A stretch of DNA of 64,000 nt from Croceimicrobium hydrocarbonivorans (GCF_014524565.1 NZ_CP060139.1:1805501-1869500), one strand, 5' to 3'. Shown: positions 43,514 through 53,040, numbered from the stretch's first letter. The notes: generated from the sequence alone by a model not told the origin. Numbers and translations are program-made.

Positions 43514-45105
43514 TACCAGCTTATAGTTTGATCTTTAGGAGCTCGGACTTCGAAGCTAAATTTCAATTGGGATTCGGATTTAGGTTTTAAGTCCATTTCC
43601 CAGGTGATGATTCCGGTTTTAAGGTTGAGTTTACCTTGATTTTCAATCTCAGATTTTACCTTGATATCTTCATTCTGGCTTACCGGAATTTGATCAAATA
43701 CCCGGATTTTCACATTCTGAGGCTTGGTATTGCGCAGGCTGATCTGGTATTCGTATTTCTGGATGCGATCGCTACCCAAGAAGGATTTGCTCTCTTCATT
43801 AAAAAGGCGATCACGAGTAATCACAATACCCGGATCCTTGCCTAATGAGAGCTGTAAACTATCGCTGGTCGCTTCAAACTGACTAAAGCTTTTACCAATA
43901 AATAAACCTTGATTGTAAATGCTCAATTCACCATCCAATAGCTGATGTTGTTCCCAGTCTTTAACAATGGCCATTAGATAAGCGGCCGGATCAAGGCTGG
44001 GGCTGCTTTGGTATTCGTATTCGGCTTTTAAAGCCATCTCACGAATAACGATGTTTTCCGTTTTTTGATTGGGAATGCTGTAACGACGCTCCGGGATAAA
44101 TTCCAATCGGGTTTGCTGAGAATTGATGGCGAAAACGGTGTTACCCATTTGGCTATTATTGACATTGCCTTCAATTTTTACACCATCAATGAAGTATACT
44201 TCGTCATCATCGGCTCGAGCCCCTCTTAATTTAGTGGGACTAGCATGGTGCATAAACTGGATATACTGAGGATAGATCTGTGGCATAGTCACATTTTGAT
44301 TAGGGCTGCCGGTAACCAATTTTAAGGCTACATTCTCCCAATCTTCGCCGCTGCCTTGATACACATTGGCCTTGTGAACCATACGTAAATCCTTATCTAA
44401 GCCATCAAAATAGAGATTGTAATTACTGCTCCAGGAAGCATTAGTGCGTACGGTATAGTGTATAGAGAAGCGCACGTTTTGCGCCCGGTTGCTGTTCAAT
44501 TTCACAATGATTTCACCGCTCAATAATGACATCTCCTGACGGATTTTCTGCAATTCGCTTTGCAGTTCTTTTCGTTTGTCGTTCAGGTCTTGCAGTACGC
44601 GTTGCTTTTTAAGCTGACTGCGTTTATTGAGTAATTTTTGATCGCGTGCATAGCTGCTGATCTGCTGCAATTCGGCCAAACTAAAGCCTTCATTACCGCC
44701 TAGTTTGGTGTTATTGGTTAGAAACTCTAATTCCAATTGCAAAGCTTCAAGCTCGGCTTGGATATCCTCACTTTGCAGATTAATTTCCTTAATCTGTCTT
44801 TCGAGTTGCTGAAATTTAGCGGGCTTTTCACGCTGGTCGAAAGGGGTATTCCCAGTGCTAATACTGATAAACTCCAGGCTTTTATCGCTACCGATTTGCA
44901 CACTGGAGGGTTCCAGATTTAGGGGTAGGCCTTCAAAAATCAAGGTCTGATCTCCCGCTTGGAGATTGGTACTTATTTCACGGCTATATCCTGCTCCTTG
45001 AGCATAGAGAGTTACGGCATCAAGCTTGGAGCTAAGGCGTTTTCCTTCATCGGCGAAAGCCTGAAATCCAAAAAGTAGAATGGGGAAGAGAAGTAATTTT
45101 TTCAT
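43513..45105 (-). CDS. DUF4139/DUF4140 (MuiA-like) exported protein
   Basis: 530 residues from ATG 45105 (signal MKKLLLFPILLFGFQAFA); the ATG at 45138 lies upstream of the -7 element, so it is not used. DUF4140 N-terminal domain (KLDAVTLYAQGAGYSREIST), a coiled-coil insert (~75-195), then DUF4139 (VRTNASWSSNYNLYFDGLDK, TGIITWEMDLKPKSESQLKF). The family includes Streptomyces 'mucoidy inhibitor' MuiA, with unclear biochemical role. It leads a two-gene unit with the 100-aa membrane protein. Confidence 0.9.
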   Translation of the reverse strand: MKKLLLFPILLFGFQAFADEGKRLSSKLDAVTLYAQGAGYSREISTNLQAGDQTLIFEGLPLNLEPSSVQIGSDKSLEFISISTGNTPFDQREKPAKFQQLERQIKEINLQSEDIQAELEALQLELEFLTNNTKLGGNEGFSLAELQQISSYARDQKLLNKRSQLKKQRVLQDLNDKRKELQSELQKIRQEMSLLSGEIIVKLNSNRAQNVRFSIHYTVRTNASWSSNYNLYFDGLDKDLRMVHKANVYQGSGEDWENVALKLVTGSPNQNVTMPQIYPQYIQFMHHASPTKLRGARADDDEVYFIDGVKIEGNVNNSQMGNTVFAINSQQTRLEFIPERRYSIPNQKTENIVIREMALKAEYEYQSSPSLDPAAYLMAIVKDWEQHQLLDGELSIYNQGLFIGKSFSQFEATSDSLQLSLGKDPGIVITRDRLFNEESKSFLGSDRIQKYEYQISLRNTKPQNVKIRVFDQIPVSQNEDIKVKSEIENQGKLNLKTGIITWEMDLKPKSESQLKFSFEVRAPKDQTISW

Positions 45106-45125
45106 CAGAGATGTTTTAGCTCCAA

Positions 45126-45133
45126 CGAAATTA
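45126..45133 (-). promoter_or_regulatory. -7 promoter element of the DUF4139 gene
   Basis: On the minus strand TAATTTCG lies 20 bases before ATG 45105 and downstream of the alternative ATG at 45138, which decides the start. Confidence 0.4.
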
Positions 45134-45147
45134 CGCACTTCTTATTT

Positions 45148-47070
45148 CTATTGAGCGGAAACTGTTTTGGAAGATTTAGGACTACTGCTGCGATTCGCGA
45201 AATTCCACAAAACAATTACCAAGATCAGAATTGCTAATTGTCCGATGGCGGTTTCCCAAGTAGGATAGAAGCCAATGGCATCAATACGTAAATCGATAGG
45301 CAATACACTAATAGAAATACTTCCGGCTTCTTGAATAGCATTTAATCCTTTCCCAGTAAGGATTACTGCCAAGCCAGAGATAATGAGAGCAGAGTATTTA
45401 AATAGCTTGGAGATAGGCAGCTTTTTAGAGAAGCGCATGATTAGCACACTAATAATAGCCAAAAGAGCAAAGGCAAAAATGATTCCGCCACCAAAGGCTG
45501 CTTGTTGACTATCCCCTACTTCTAAACTCAAAGCCGAAAGAAAGAGAACGGATTCGAAGGCTTCACGAAATACTACCAGGAAGGAAAGGAAGGCCAAACC
45601 AATAAGGTTTTCGGTACGGGCTAAGTTTTGAATTTTCTCCTTCACATAGGCCTGCCACTTGCCCGCCTCGGATTTACTATGCATCCAAAAGCCGACGTAG
45701 AGTAAGACTCCAACTGCAAATAAGGCGATTAAACCTTCCATTAATTCGCGCTGAGCCCCACTGAAATTAAAGAGAGATCCTGCAGCTAACCACATGGCAA
45801 AACCTACCACAATGGCCGACATCCAACCGGCATGCACATAGGTTTTAGCCTTAGGAAGTTTAATAGCTCTTACAATACTTAAAATGGTGATTACTACTAG
45901 AAAGGCCTCTAATCCTTCACGCAGAATAATGGAAGATGAAAGTAAAAAGGCCAGCCAGGCGGTAAAGGTTTTATTGCGCAGCTTTTCTTTAGCTTGGTAA
46001 ATCATCTGCACACTGGCTTCTACTTCGGCGCCCACAATTTCCGGACTTTGTCCACCTTCGATACTGCTACGAACTTTGGCTAATTGACCTTCTAATTTAG
46101 CGGAGAAGCTGGCATCATTGGCACGTAATTGTACTTCTACCGGTTCAACACCTTCGAGGTAGGCGGTTAATGCCAAGGTGCGGGCTTTAGAAATATCACC
46201 ATTCTGATAAGCGGTTTTAGCCGCTTTTAAATATTGAACTGCTTGATCCAGATAATCACCTTGACTTTTCTCAGCGATTTCTTTGGGATAAAGGCGTAAG
46301 GCGGATATCAGGTTTTCAGCTGCTGCTCCAGGTTGTAAGCTTTCTTTTAATTCTTGATTACTGCGTGAGGCCAGTTTTTCCAGATTAACCTGAAAACCGA
46401 TTTCGGTATGCTCATCTAAATCTACTTGAGAGGCGGTATGAGGTAAGCTCAAGACATAAAAGGCTAAATCCCACACTTCATCATCATTGAGCTCATCAAA
46501 AGCACGCATGGCCGTATTATCAACTCCTAAACGAATGGTATTATAAGCCTGAAAAGGAGATAGGCCATTGGCTTTTTCCGGACTGTGGAAATTGGTAGGT
46601 GAGGGCTCTAAACCGGCACCCAAAATACCATCCCCAAAACCATTTTCGCCATGGCAGCTTTTACAGTTGAGGGCATAGAGTTCGCGACCATTATCCAAAT
46701 TGGGCCAACGCTTGGGTGCGATTTCCAATTTGTAGCTGGAGATGATTTTTTGTTTGATGGAATTGGATACGGAAGCAATTTTCTCTTGTGAGGCTTTTTG
46801 CTCGATAAGTTGATAAAGTACTTTAATATCGGATTTTACCGCCGCGGGTGCAGATTCGCCCAAAGTGCTGATGGTGGCAATAAATTCTTGCATTTCCGAA
46901 TACTCGGCCGCATTAATTACCGAACCTTGATTTACCGCTGCAGAGTAGTCAACTGCGATATAGTCCAGTAAATGAACCATCATGCGGGCATTCTCATCAT
47001 TCGCTTTTAAGCTTGAAAATGAGCTAAAAAGCATTCCTACAATCATTAAAAATCTAGCAACCCGAACCAT
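45148..47070 (-). CDS. FTR1-family iron permease fused to a cytochrome c domain
   Basis: 640 residues. The signal peptide is MVRVARFLMIVGMLFSSFSS. A haem-binding motif C136-KSC-H140 with a downstream Met (NTAMRAF) forms a class I cytochrome c domain (~120-215). A helical linker is followed by an FTR1 membrane domain (~365-630) with its REGLE motif (REGLEAFLVV) and the second REAFESVLFL. Fungal FTR1 imports iron after oxidation by a ferroxidase; here the cytochrome may supply that electron transfer, which is inferred. It is monocistronic, with a -7 element 33 bases before its ATG. Confidence 0.93.
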   Translation of the reverse strand: MVRVARFLMIVGMLFSSFSSLKANDENARMMVHLLDYIAVDYSAAVNQGSVINAAEYSEMQEFIATISTLGESAPAAVKSDIKVLYQLIEQKASQEKIASVSNSIKQKIISSYKLEIAPKRWPNLDNGRELYALNCKSCHGENGFGDGILGAGLEPSPTNFHSPEKANGLSPFQAYNTIRLGVDNTAMRAFDELNDDEVWDLAFYVLSLPHTASQVDLDEHTEIGFQVNLEKLASRSNQELKESLQPGAAAENLISALRLYPKEIAEKSQGDYLDQAVQYLKAAKTAYQNGDISKARTLALTAYLEGVEPVEVQLRANDASFSAKLEGQLAKVRSSIEGGQSPEIVGAEVEASVQMIYQAKEKLRNKTFTAWLAFLLSSSIILREGLEAFLVVITILSIVRAIKLPKAKTYVHAGWMSAIVVGFAMWLAAGSLFNFSGAQRELMEGLIALFAVGVLLYVGFWMHSKSEAGKWQAYVKEKIQNLARTENLIGLAFLSFLVVFREAFESVLFLSALSLEVGDSQQAAFGGGIIFAFALLAIISVLIMRFSKKLPISKLFKYSALIISGLAVILTGKGLNAIQEAGSISISVLPIDLRIDAIGFYPTWETAIGQLAILILVIVLWNFANRSSSPKSSKTVSAQ

Positions 47071-47102
47071 CTATCTTATTTAGACCAATTAAAAATAGGC
47101 GA

Positions 47103-47110
47103 CAAATTTA
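47103..47110 (-). promoter_or_regulatory. -7 promoter element of the FTR1 gene
   Basis: TAAATTTG on the minus strand, an exact TAnnTTTG, 33 bases before the ATG. Confidence 0.5.
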
Positions 47111-47142
47111 GAGACTGGGAATTAAATAGGAACTAACATTTA

Positions 47143-47736
47143 TCACTTTTTGCTTACGCTGGATCGATCTCTTAGATAGAATCGATAAGGTAGGAGGGCA
47201 TCTTCACCTGCATAATCGACGCCAATCCTTGGACAGGCATGGATTTCAGCAGCTTTAACATCTGGCATATCTAAGATTCGGAAGTCTAGACTAAGAATGC
47301 TTTTTCCATAATCTTTTCGACTTAAAGCCAGGCCTTTGCTAAGATTTCCGGGTCCACTAAGTAATTCTCCACCTTTCTTTTTGGGTCGGAGTTTTTGGAT
47401 GAGGTCCTCACCTTCTATAATCGTCGCAGCTCTAATTAAAATCGCTTCGGGAACATCCATAGAATTGCAAGTGATATTACAGAGTTCATGTATTCCATAG
47501 CAGAGATACATATAGAGTTTTCCTCCTAGTTGAAACATGATCTCCGTGCGGGGAGTGCGCCGATTATTATAGGCATGGCAGGCCCTATCGTTTTGGGCCA
47601 GATAGGCTTCCACCTCGGTGATTTCGGCCTTAAGCCATTGACCTTCATGCTTGCGCTCAATAATTTTCCCTAATAATTTAGGAGCAAGATGAAGTGCGCT
47701 ATGCTGCGAAAAGTAATTTTCTTCGAGATAAGTCAT
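47143..47736 (-). CDS. DNA-3-methyladenine glycosylase (Mpg/AAG family)
   Basis: 197 residues from ATG 47736 (MTYLEENYFSQHSALHLAPK). The frame is open upstream into the tRNA gene and its terminator, which cannot be coding. The key family motifs are ITEVEAYL (catalytic Glu) and DRACHAYNNRRTPRTEIMF, then YMYLCYGIHELCNI and LLSGPGNLSKGL. The enzyme excises alkylated purines from DNA. It starts six bases after the T run of the tRNA-Cys terminator, so it either uses read-through or a promoter hidden in that region. Confidence 0.93.
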   Translation of the reverse strand: MTYLEENYFSQHSALHLAPKLLGKIIERKHEGQWLKAEITEVEAYLAQNDRACHAYNNRRTPRTEIMFQLGGKLYMYLCYGIHELCNITCNSMDVPEAILIRAATIIEGEDLIQKLRPKKKGGELLSGPGNLSKGLALSRKDYGKSILSLDFRILDMPDVKAAEIHACPRIGVDYAGEDALLPYRFYLRDRSSVSKK

Positions 47737-47741
47737 AGGCA

Positions 47742-47769
47742 AAAAAAATCCCGGCTTTAACCGGGATTT
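47742..47769 (-). terminator. Rho-independent terminator directly after tRNA-Cys
   Basis: On the minus strand AAATCCCGG/CCGGGATTT forms a nine-pair stem around a short loop, followed by eight T residues. It begins two bases after the CCA end of the tRNA. Confidence 0.9.
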
Positions 47770-47771
47770 CT

Positions 47772-47845
47772 TGGAGGTTCCGAGCGGATTCGAACCGCTG
47801 TACAAGGTTTTGCAGACCTCTGCCTAGCCACTCGGCCACGGAACC
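47772..47845 (-). tRNA. tRNA-Cys (GCA)
   Basis: 74 bases including an encoded CCA. Acceptor stem GGTTCCG/CGGAACC, D-loop GTGGCTAGGC, anticodon loop CTGCAAA (anticodon GCA), T-arm AGCGGTTCGAATCCGCT. The discriminator base is U, the known identity element for cysteine. It lies 23 bases upstream of a terminator-linked glycosylase gene and downstream of folB on the same strand. Confidence 0.97.
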
Positions 47846-47868
47846 CTGAAAGGACGGCAAATATAAAA

Positions 47869-48243
47869 TTATTGCGGGAGATAATGCTTGCGCTTGCGCT
47901 TTAATTCAATGCTTACGCGCTTTACATCTCCATTAATAGGCGGATGTAATTTAGAGAGCTTAATTTTTGCCTTCTGAACCAAAGGCATTTCCTTAAAAAT
48001 ATCCCCTAAAATCTGATCTGCCACCGTCTCAATTAATTTATGACGAACAGCCATACGGTTGGCCACCACACGGTTAATCGTAACGTAGTCCATGGTATGA
48101 GAAAGTTCGTCGCTATCAATGGCGGCTTGTACTTCGCCCCATACTTCAACATCAACCGAATATTCGGTACCAATCTTTCCCTCTTCATCTAAACAGCCAT
48201 GGTAGGCATATAGACGAATACCTTCTACGCTGATCTTATCCAT
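47869..48243 (-). CDS. folB: Dihydroneopterin aldolase
   Basis: 124 residues. IRLYAYHGCLDEEGKIGTEY carries the conserved YHG and the catalytic segment; TMDYVTINRVV and KAKIKLSKLHPPI match folB structure. It converts dihydroneopterin into 6-hydroxymethyl-dihydropterin in folate synthesis. Its start overlaps the gltX stop (TAATG), so the two are coupled. Confidence 0.94.
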   Translation of the reverse strand: MDKISVEGIRLYAYHGCLDEEGKIGTEYSVDVEVWGEVQAAIDSDELSHTMDYVTINRVVANRMAVRHKLIETVADQILGDIFKEMPLVQKAKIKLSKLHPPINGDVKRVSIELKRKRKHYLPQ

Positions 48244-49772
48244 TAAGGTAATTGCTCCAGTGCTTGGTTTAAGCGCGATAGGGTTTCTTCTTTACCGAGG
48301 ATAGCGCAAATTTCGAACATAGATGGACCCATGCCCATACCCGTTACAGCTAAACGGAATCCAGGGCCTACTTTGCCAAAGCCTAATTCGTTTTCGCTTA
48401 AATAGGCTTTAAAAGCTTCTTCGATATTCTCGGTGTTGAAATCACTTATAGCTTCAAAACGCTTTTGTAATTCCGCAACATGAGTACGGGCTTCTTGATT
48501 CCATTTTTTCTTCAGCGTCTTGTCATCATATACTTGAGGCGCGCTAAAGAAGAACTGTGAATCTTCCCAAAGATCTTTTATGAAATAGGCTCTTTCCTTC
48601 ATTAAAGCTGCAATGGCTTGCGCTTTTTCTAGGCTTACTTCAACGCCTTGTTCGGAGGCTTCTGCCTGAAGGAGTGTTCCTAATTCGGCATCCGATTTAT
48701 GACGTAAATATTGTTGATTAAACCAACGGGTTTTATCGTGATCGTATCGGGCCCCAGCCTTATTCACTTTTTTAAGGCTGAAAGCGGCTACTAGCTCATC
48801 TAAGCTGAAAAGCTCCTGGGCAGTACCTGGGTTCCATCCTAAAAAGGCTAGCATATTAATAAAGGCATCGGGGAAATAACCGTTTTCACGGTATCCGGAA
48901 AATACCTCACCATTTTCTTGATTATGCCATTCTATTGGAAATACCGGGAATCCTAAACGATCGCCATCACGTTTATTGAGTTTACCGTTTCCATCAGGTT
49001 TCAACAGCAGGGGTAAATGCGCAAATTGAGGCATGGTAGCTTCCCATCCTAAATAGCGATAAAGTAGTACATGTAAAGGAGCGGAGGGTAACCACTCTTC
49101 ACCACGAATCACATGGCTGATTTTCATTAAATGATCATCAACAATATTGGCCAGGTGATAGGTGGGCATACCATCGGATTTAAAGAGCACTTTATCATCC
49201 ATATTGTTGGTATTTACACTTACCCAGCCGCGTACAATGTCTTCGAATTTTACTTCTTCATTGCGATTGAGTTTAATGCGCACCACATAAGGTTCACCGG
49301 CTTCTAATTTCTTCTCTACCTCATTTTGAGATAAGGTGAGAGAGTTCTTCATACTATTGCGGGTGATGTGGTTGTACTGCCAGTTTGGAGAACCGGCATC
49401 CTTAGCCATTTGACGAACGCGATCTAAATCTTCTGCGCTGTCGAAAGCATAATAGGCATGTCCATCGGCAACTAATTGCTCGGCATATTGACGGTACATG
49501 GCTTTGCGCTCACTTTGACGATAGGGACCGTAGTTTCCACCGAAACCCTGACCTTCATCTGGAGTGATGCCACACCATTTTAAGGACTCGATAATATATT
49601 CTTCGGCGCCGGGAACAAAACGAGTTTGGTCGGTATCCTCGATGCGTAAAATAAAATCACCACCTTGCTGTTTGGCAAAGAGGTAGTTATATAGTGCGGT
49701 ACGTACCCCTCCCATATGTAGTGGACCTGTGGGGCTTGGTGCAAACCTTACGCGTACTTTAGCATTACTCAT
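48243..49772 (-). CDS. gltX: Glutamate--tRNA ligase
   Basis: 509 residues, class I synthetase. The HIGH motif is present as PSPTGPLHMGG (H19) and the KMSKS motif as KLNKRDGD (about residue 264). FPVFPIEWHN and FQKSDGMPTYHLAN-type segments (FKSDGMPTYHLANIVDDH) agree with GluRS. It charges tRNA-Glu (and, in organisms lacking GlnRS, possibly tRNA-Gln). It has its own -7 element, placed back to back with that of the DUF4175 gene. Confidence 0.96.
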   Translation of the reverse strand: MSNAKVRVRFAPSPTGPLHMGGVRTALYNYLFAKQQGGDFILRIEDTDQTRFVPGAEEYIIESLKWCGITPDEGQGFGGNYGPYRQSERKAMYRQYAEQLVADGHAYYAFDSAEDLDRVRQMAKDAGSPNWQYNHITRNSMKNSLTLSQNEVEKKLEAGEPYVVRIKLNRNEEVKFEDIVRGWVSVNTNNMDDKVLFKSDGMPTYHLANIVDDHLMKISHVIRGEEWLPSAPLHVLLYRYLGWEATMPQFAHLPLLLKPDGNGKLNKRDGDRLGFPVFPIEWHNQENGEVFSGYRENGYFPDAFINMLAFLGWNPGTAQELFSLDELVAAFSLKKVNKAGARYDHDKTRWFNQQYLRHKSDAELGTLLQAEASEQGVEVSLEKAQAIAALMKERAYFIKDLWEDSQFFFSAPQVYDDKTLKKKWNQEARTHVAELQKRFEAISDFNTENIEEAFKAYLSENELGFGKVGPGFRLAVTGMGMGPSMFEICAILGKEETLSRLNQALEQLP

Positions 49773-49792
49773 AACGAATCTTTAAAGGGCGG

Positions 49793-49800
49793 CAAAGATA
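49793..49800 (-). promoter_or_regulatory. -7 promoter element of gltX
   Basis: TATCTTTG on the minus strand, exact TAnnTTTG, 20 bases before the gltX ATG. Confidence 0.55.
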
Positions 49801-49818
49801 GTGTTTCTGCCAGCTCTT

Positions 49819-49826
49819 TACCTTTG
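49819..49826 (+). promoter_or_regulatory. -7 promoter element of the DUF4175-ybeY-mnmG unit
   Basis: TACCTTTG, exact TAnnTTTG, 16 bases before the ATG at 49843 and 18 bases from the gltX element on the other strand. Confidence 0.55.
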
Positions 49827-49842
49827 AAGTTCTGTTGGATTT

Positions 49843-52800
49843 ATGGCGGGAATAGATACACTCAAAAAGAAGCTCGACGCTTACATTCGGAAGTACTATG
49901 CTCTAAAGCTGGTGCGTGGTTTAGTCTTTTGGACGGGCTTTAGCCTGATCACTTATTTACTGTGGTCGGGGGTAGAGTATTTCGGGCGATTTCCATCCGG
50001 AACTCGCGCGATTTTGTTTTGGTCTTATACCGCTTTATTTAGCCTTTGGTTAATGATCTATGTCTTGGTGCCGCTCTTGCGGATGCTACGAATTGCCAAA
50101 GGATTGAATTACGAATCAGCCGCTACGGAAATAGGAAAAGCTTTGCCTGGTTTGGATAACCGCATTTTGAATACTCTTACTTTAGAGAAGGCCGGTACCT
50201 CAGATTCTGGTTTATTAGTAGCGGCCATCGAGCAAAAGCTGCAAGATCTCGATCAATACGATTTTGGTCAATTTATTGCTTGGAGAAAGGTCTTGAAGGT
50301 GCTGCCTTTATTATGGGTTCCTTTGCTTTTAGTTGCGATTCTTTTTTATTCGGATGAGGGTCAAAAATTCCTGGATAGTGGACGAAGATTGGTCTACTAT
50401 AATCAGGATTTTATTCCGCCGGCACCTTTCCGTTTTCTCTTACCCGATGATCAGTTGGAAGTCGCTTATGGTGAATCGGTATCTCTGGAGGTGAGTTTGG
50501 AGGGAAGTCAAATTCCATCTGAATTAAGTGCTGAAGTAAACGGTCTGGAGTATTTGCCTGTTAAAACCGGACCCAAAACCTGGACCTTGAAAGTTGAGAA
50601 TGTACAGGAGAGCCTCAATATTCGTTTCAAGGCCTTGGATTATTACAGTGAGGATCGAAGTATTGGGGTGTATCAAAAACCCGCTATTGGTGCCTTACAA
50701 TTAGAAGTAGTGCCACCGGCCTATACGGGTGTGCCGAAATCAAATTTGGCTCTATCGAGTTTGCATCGTGTTCCTGTGGGTTCACAATTAAGATTACAAA
50801 TTAAGGATGCGGAGAACTTGGATCAGGCCTCTCTGTTTTTAAAGGATACTACGCTTCCTTTTCGGGATCAGGAATTAGAGTTGAGGGTTTTGAAGGATCT
50901 TGATTTTAGCTTGGAATTGCGAAATCAAAAGGTGCATAGTCAGGTTTTTCAGGGAAGTAGAATTCAAGTTATTCCGGATGCTTACCCTGATTTAAAGGTT
51001 TTAGCTATCGATAGCTTGAAATTGAATCAGTGGCGTTTGGACCTGGCCTTTAAGGATGATTATGGAATTAGTCGTTTACAGCGAGTATTAAGTCAGGGAG
51101 AGAATACTTGGACAAAGAATTTTTATCCTAAAGGATCGAATTTTAGAGATGAGCTCAATGTGGATTCTTTGGCAAAGGCAGGCACTGCTTTAACAGTGTA
51201 TTATCGAGTATGGGATAATGATGGGGTTAATGGAGCAAAATCCAGTAGTTCGGAGCGGATACAATTGATCACCTTAAGTAAAGAACAGGAGGATCAAGCG
51301 AATATTCAGAAGCTTAAAAGTTTTAGTGCGAGCTCTCAAGAACGGAGGAAGGAGTTGCAAAGCATGGAAAAGAATTTAGACCGTCTGCAATTAAATATGC
51401 TCGATAAGAATTCTTTGGATTGGAAGGAAAAGGAGAACCTTAAGGAAGAGCTTCAGAAGCTAGCTAAGCAACAAGAAGAACGGATTAAAGAAAGGGAAGC
51501 TCTGAAAAAGGCTTTAGAAAAATTAGATAAGGAGAAATTACCTACTGAGGAATTGCAAAAACGATTGGAGGAAGCCAATAAGGAGGAGGATAAATTGAAG
51601 GCTTTGGAAGAAGAGATTCGAGCTCTAATGGAGAAGCTTGACATGAAGGATCTCAAGCAAAAGTTGGATCAACTTCAAGCAGAGAATAAAGAGCAATTAC
51701 GCAAGGAAGAGCGCATGGATGACCTTCTGGAAGATTTGGCTTTTCAACGTGATTTATTGCAACAAGCCGATAAGCTGAATGAATTGTCTGAGAAGCTTAA
51801 GGAAGAGGCGCAAAAGGATGATTTAGATCAGAAAACAAATGAGGAAGCGCAAAAGGATTTACAAGAAGCGAAGGAAGAATTAGAAAGACTGGCTGAATCC
51901 AATAAGCAGTTGGATGATTTATTGAAGAGTGAGGAATTCAAAGAATCTGAGCAAAAAACGGAGGAAGGTTTACAGGAATCATCAGAGCAGAAGCAATCGG
52001 GTGATTCTAAAAAGGCCAATGAATCTGAACAGAAATCCTCGGAGGGAGCCAAGGAAATGAGTGAGTCTTTAATGGCCATGATGAGTCAAATGCAGAGCCA
52101 GGCTTTATCCATGAATATGCAAAGCTTGCGTCGCATTTTGGAGAATTTAAAACAGTTTAGCAAGGACGTAGAGCAAAATGGATTGGAGGTAACGGATCTG
52201 GGTAAAGACGATCCTCGTTATCGTTTTCTCTTAACCGAGCAAAGTAGATTGCTGGCTGGTTCTCAAGTAATTCAGGATAGTTTGGAAGTTTTGGCGGCCA
52301 AGGCCCCTCAGATTAAGGATGAGGTTTTTAAGGAATTGGCAAAAATGATGCGTTCCTTGGAATTGGCAAAAACGCATTTACAAAATCAAGAGAAACCACA
52401 GTCGGCTGTGCAGCATCAATATTCTATGATGGCTGCAAATGAATTAGCCCTCATGCTGGATGCCAGTTTGCAAAATATGATGAGTATGATGGCTTCCCGA
52501 AAGAAGGGAAATCAAAATTGCGAAAAGCCTGGTGGCGGTAAGCCGAAGCCAGGACAGATGTCGGAAAAGCTTTCTCAAATGGGTCAAAAAGTGGATAAGC
52601 TGCAAAAGGGTTCTAAGGATGGTAAAGGGAAACCTGGTCCTAGCTCGCAGGAGATTGGTGAAATCTTAAGTGAACAGGAAGCCTTACGGAGAATGATTGA
52701 AAATGCCGAGTCGGAAGAAAAAGGCGGAGGAGGCAATGGAGATCAAAAGTCTGAAATCTTAGAGGATTTAGATGAAATGGAAGACCTTCTTTTGGATAAG

Positions 52801-53040
52801 AATATTGATGCTTATAAGGAGCGTATGAAACGGGTAGAGACTCGTCTACTAGAAAATGAAAAGGCCATGGAGGAACGTAAGCAGAAGGAAGAACGAGAGG
52901 CTGAAGTTGGAGGTTCTCAATCCATGTTGGATGGTTCTGCAAATGATTCTTTAAACAAAGAAGGATCTAAGGATGCATATCAACGGTCTGTCCTTAATTT
53001 GGTGCCTTTTTATCAGAGCCTGATTTATGGCAAAAATTGA
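49843..53040 (+). CDS. DUF4175 large membrane/coiled-coil protein
   Basis: 1065 residues. Membrane helices lie at about 25-45, 60-85 and 150-170. A beta-sandwich-like ectodomain (~190-480; PPAYTGVPKSN, VPVGSQLRLQI) follows, then a very long Glu/Lys/Leu/Gln coiled coil (~490-740) and a Met/Gln-rich region (AMMSQMQSQALSMNMQS). The C-terminus is charged. DUF4175 proteins of this size occur next to ybeY and mnmG in Bacteroidota. The function is unknown; the build suggests an envelope-spanning scaffold. It overlaps ybeY by 14 bases. Confidence 0.9.
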   Translation: MAGIDTLKKKLDAYIRKYYALKLVRGLVFWTGFSLITYLLWSGVEYFGRFPSGTRAILFWSYTALFSLWLMIYVLVPLLRMLRIAKGLNYESAATEIGKALPGLDNRILNTLTLEKAGTSDSGLLVAAIEQKLQDLDQYDFGQFIAWRKVLKVLPLLWVPLLLVAILFYSDEGQKFLDSGRRLVYYNQDFIPPAPFRFLLPDDQLEVAYGESVSLEVSLEGSQIPSELSAEVNGLEYLPVKTGPKTWTLKVENVQESLNIRFKALDYYSEDRSIGVYQKPAIGALQLEVVPPAYTGVPKSNLALSSLHRVPVGSQLRLQIKDAENLDQASLFLKDTTLPFRDQELELRVLKDLDFSLELRNQKVHSQVFQGSRIQVIPDAYPDLKVLAIDSLKLNQWRLDLAFKDDYGISRLQRVLSQGENTWTKNFYPKGSNFRDELNVDSLAKAGTALTVYYRVWDNDGVNGAKSSSSERIQLITLSKEQEDQANIQKLKSFSASSQERRKELQSMEKNLDRLQLNMLDKNSLDWKEKENLKEELQKLAKQQEERIKEREALKKALEKLDKEKLPTEELQKRLEEANKEEDKLKALEEEIRALMEKLDMKDLKQKLDQLQAENKEQLRKEERMDDLLEDLAFQRDLLQQADKLNELSEKLKEEAQKDDLDQKTNEEAQKDLQEAKEELERLAESNKQLDDLLKSEEFKESEQKTEEGLQESSEQKQSGDSKKANESEQKSSEGAKEMSESLMAMMSQMQSQALSMNMQSLRRILENLKQFSKDVEQNGLEVTDLGKDDPRYRFLLTEQSRLLAGSQVIQDSLEVLAAKAPQIKDEVFKELAKMMRSLELAKTHLQNQEKPQSAVQHQYSMMAANELALMLDASLQNMMSMMASRKKGNQNCEKPGGGKPKPGQMSEKLSQMGQKVDKLQKGSKDGKGKPGPSSQEIGEILSEQEALRRMIENAESEEKGGGGNGDQKSEILEDLDEMEDLLLDKNIDAYKERMKRVETRLLENEKAMEERKQKEEREAEVGGSQSMLDGSANDSLNKEGSKDAYQRSVLNLVPFYQSLIYGKN

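Noticed and set aside
47737-47805. N-terminal extension of the 3-methyladenine glycosylase
   Set aside because: The frame runs through the tRNA-Cys gene and its terminator, so ATG 47736 is used.
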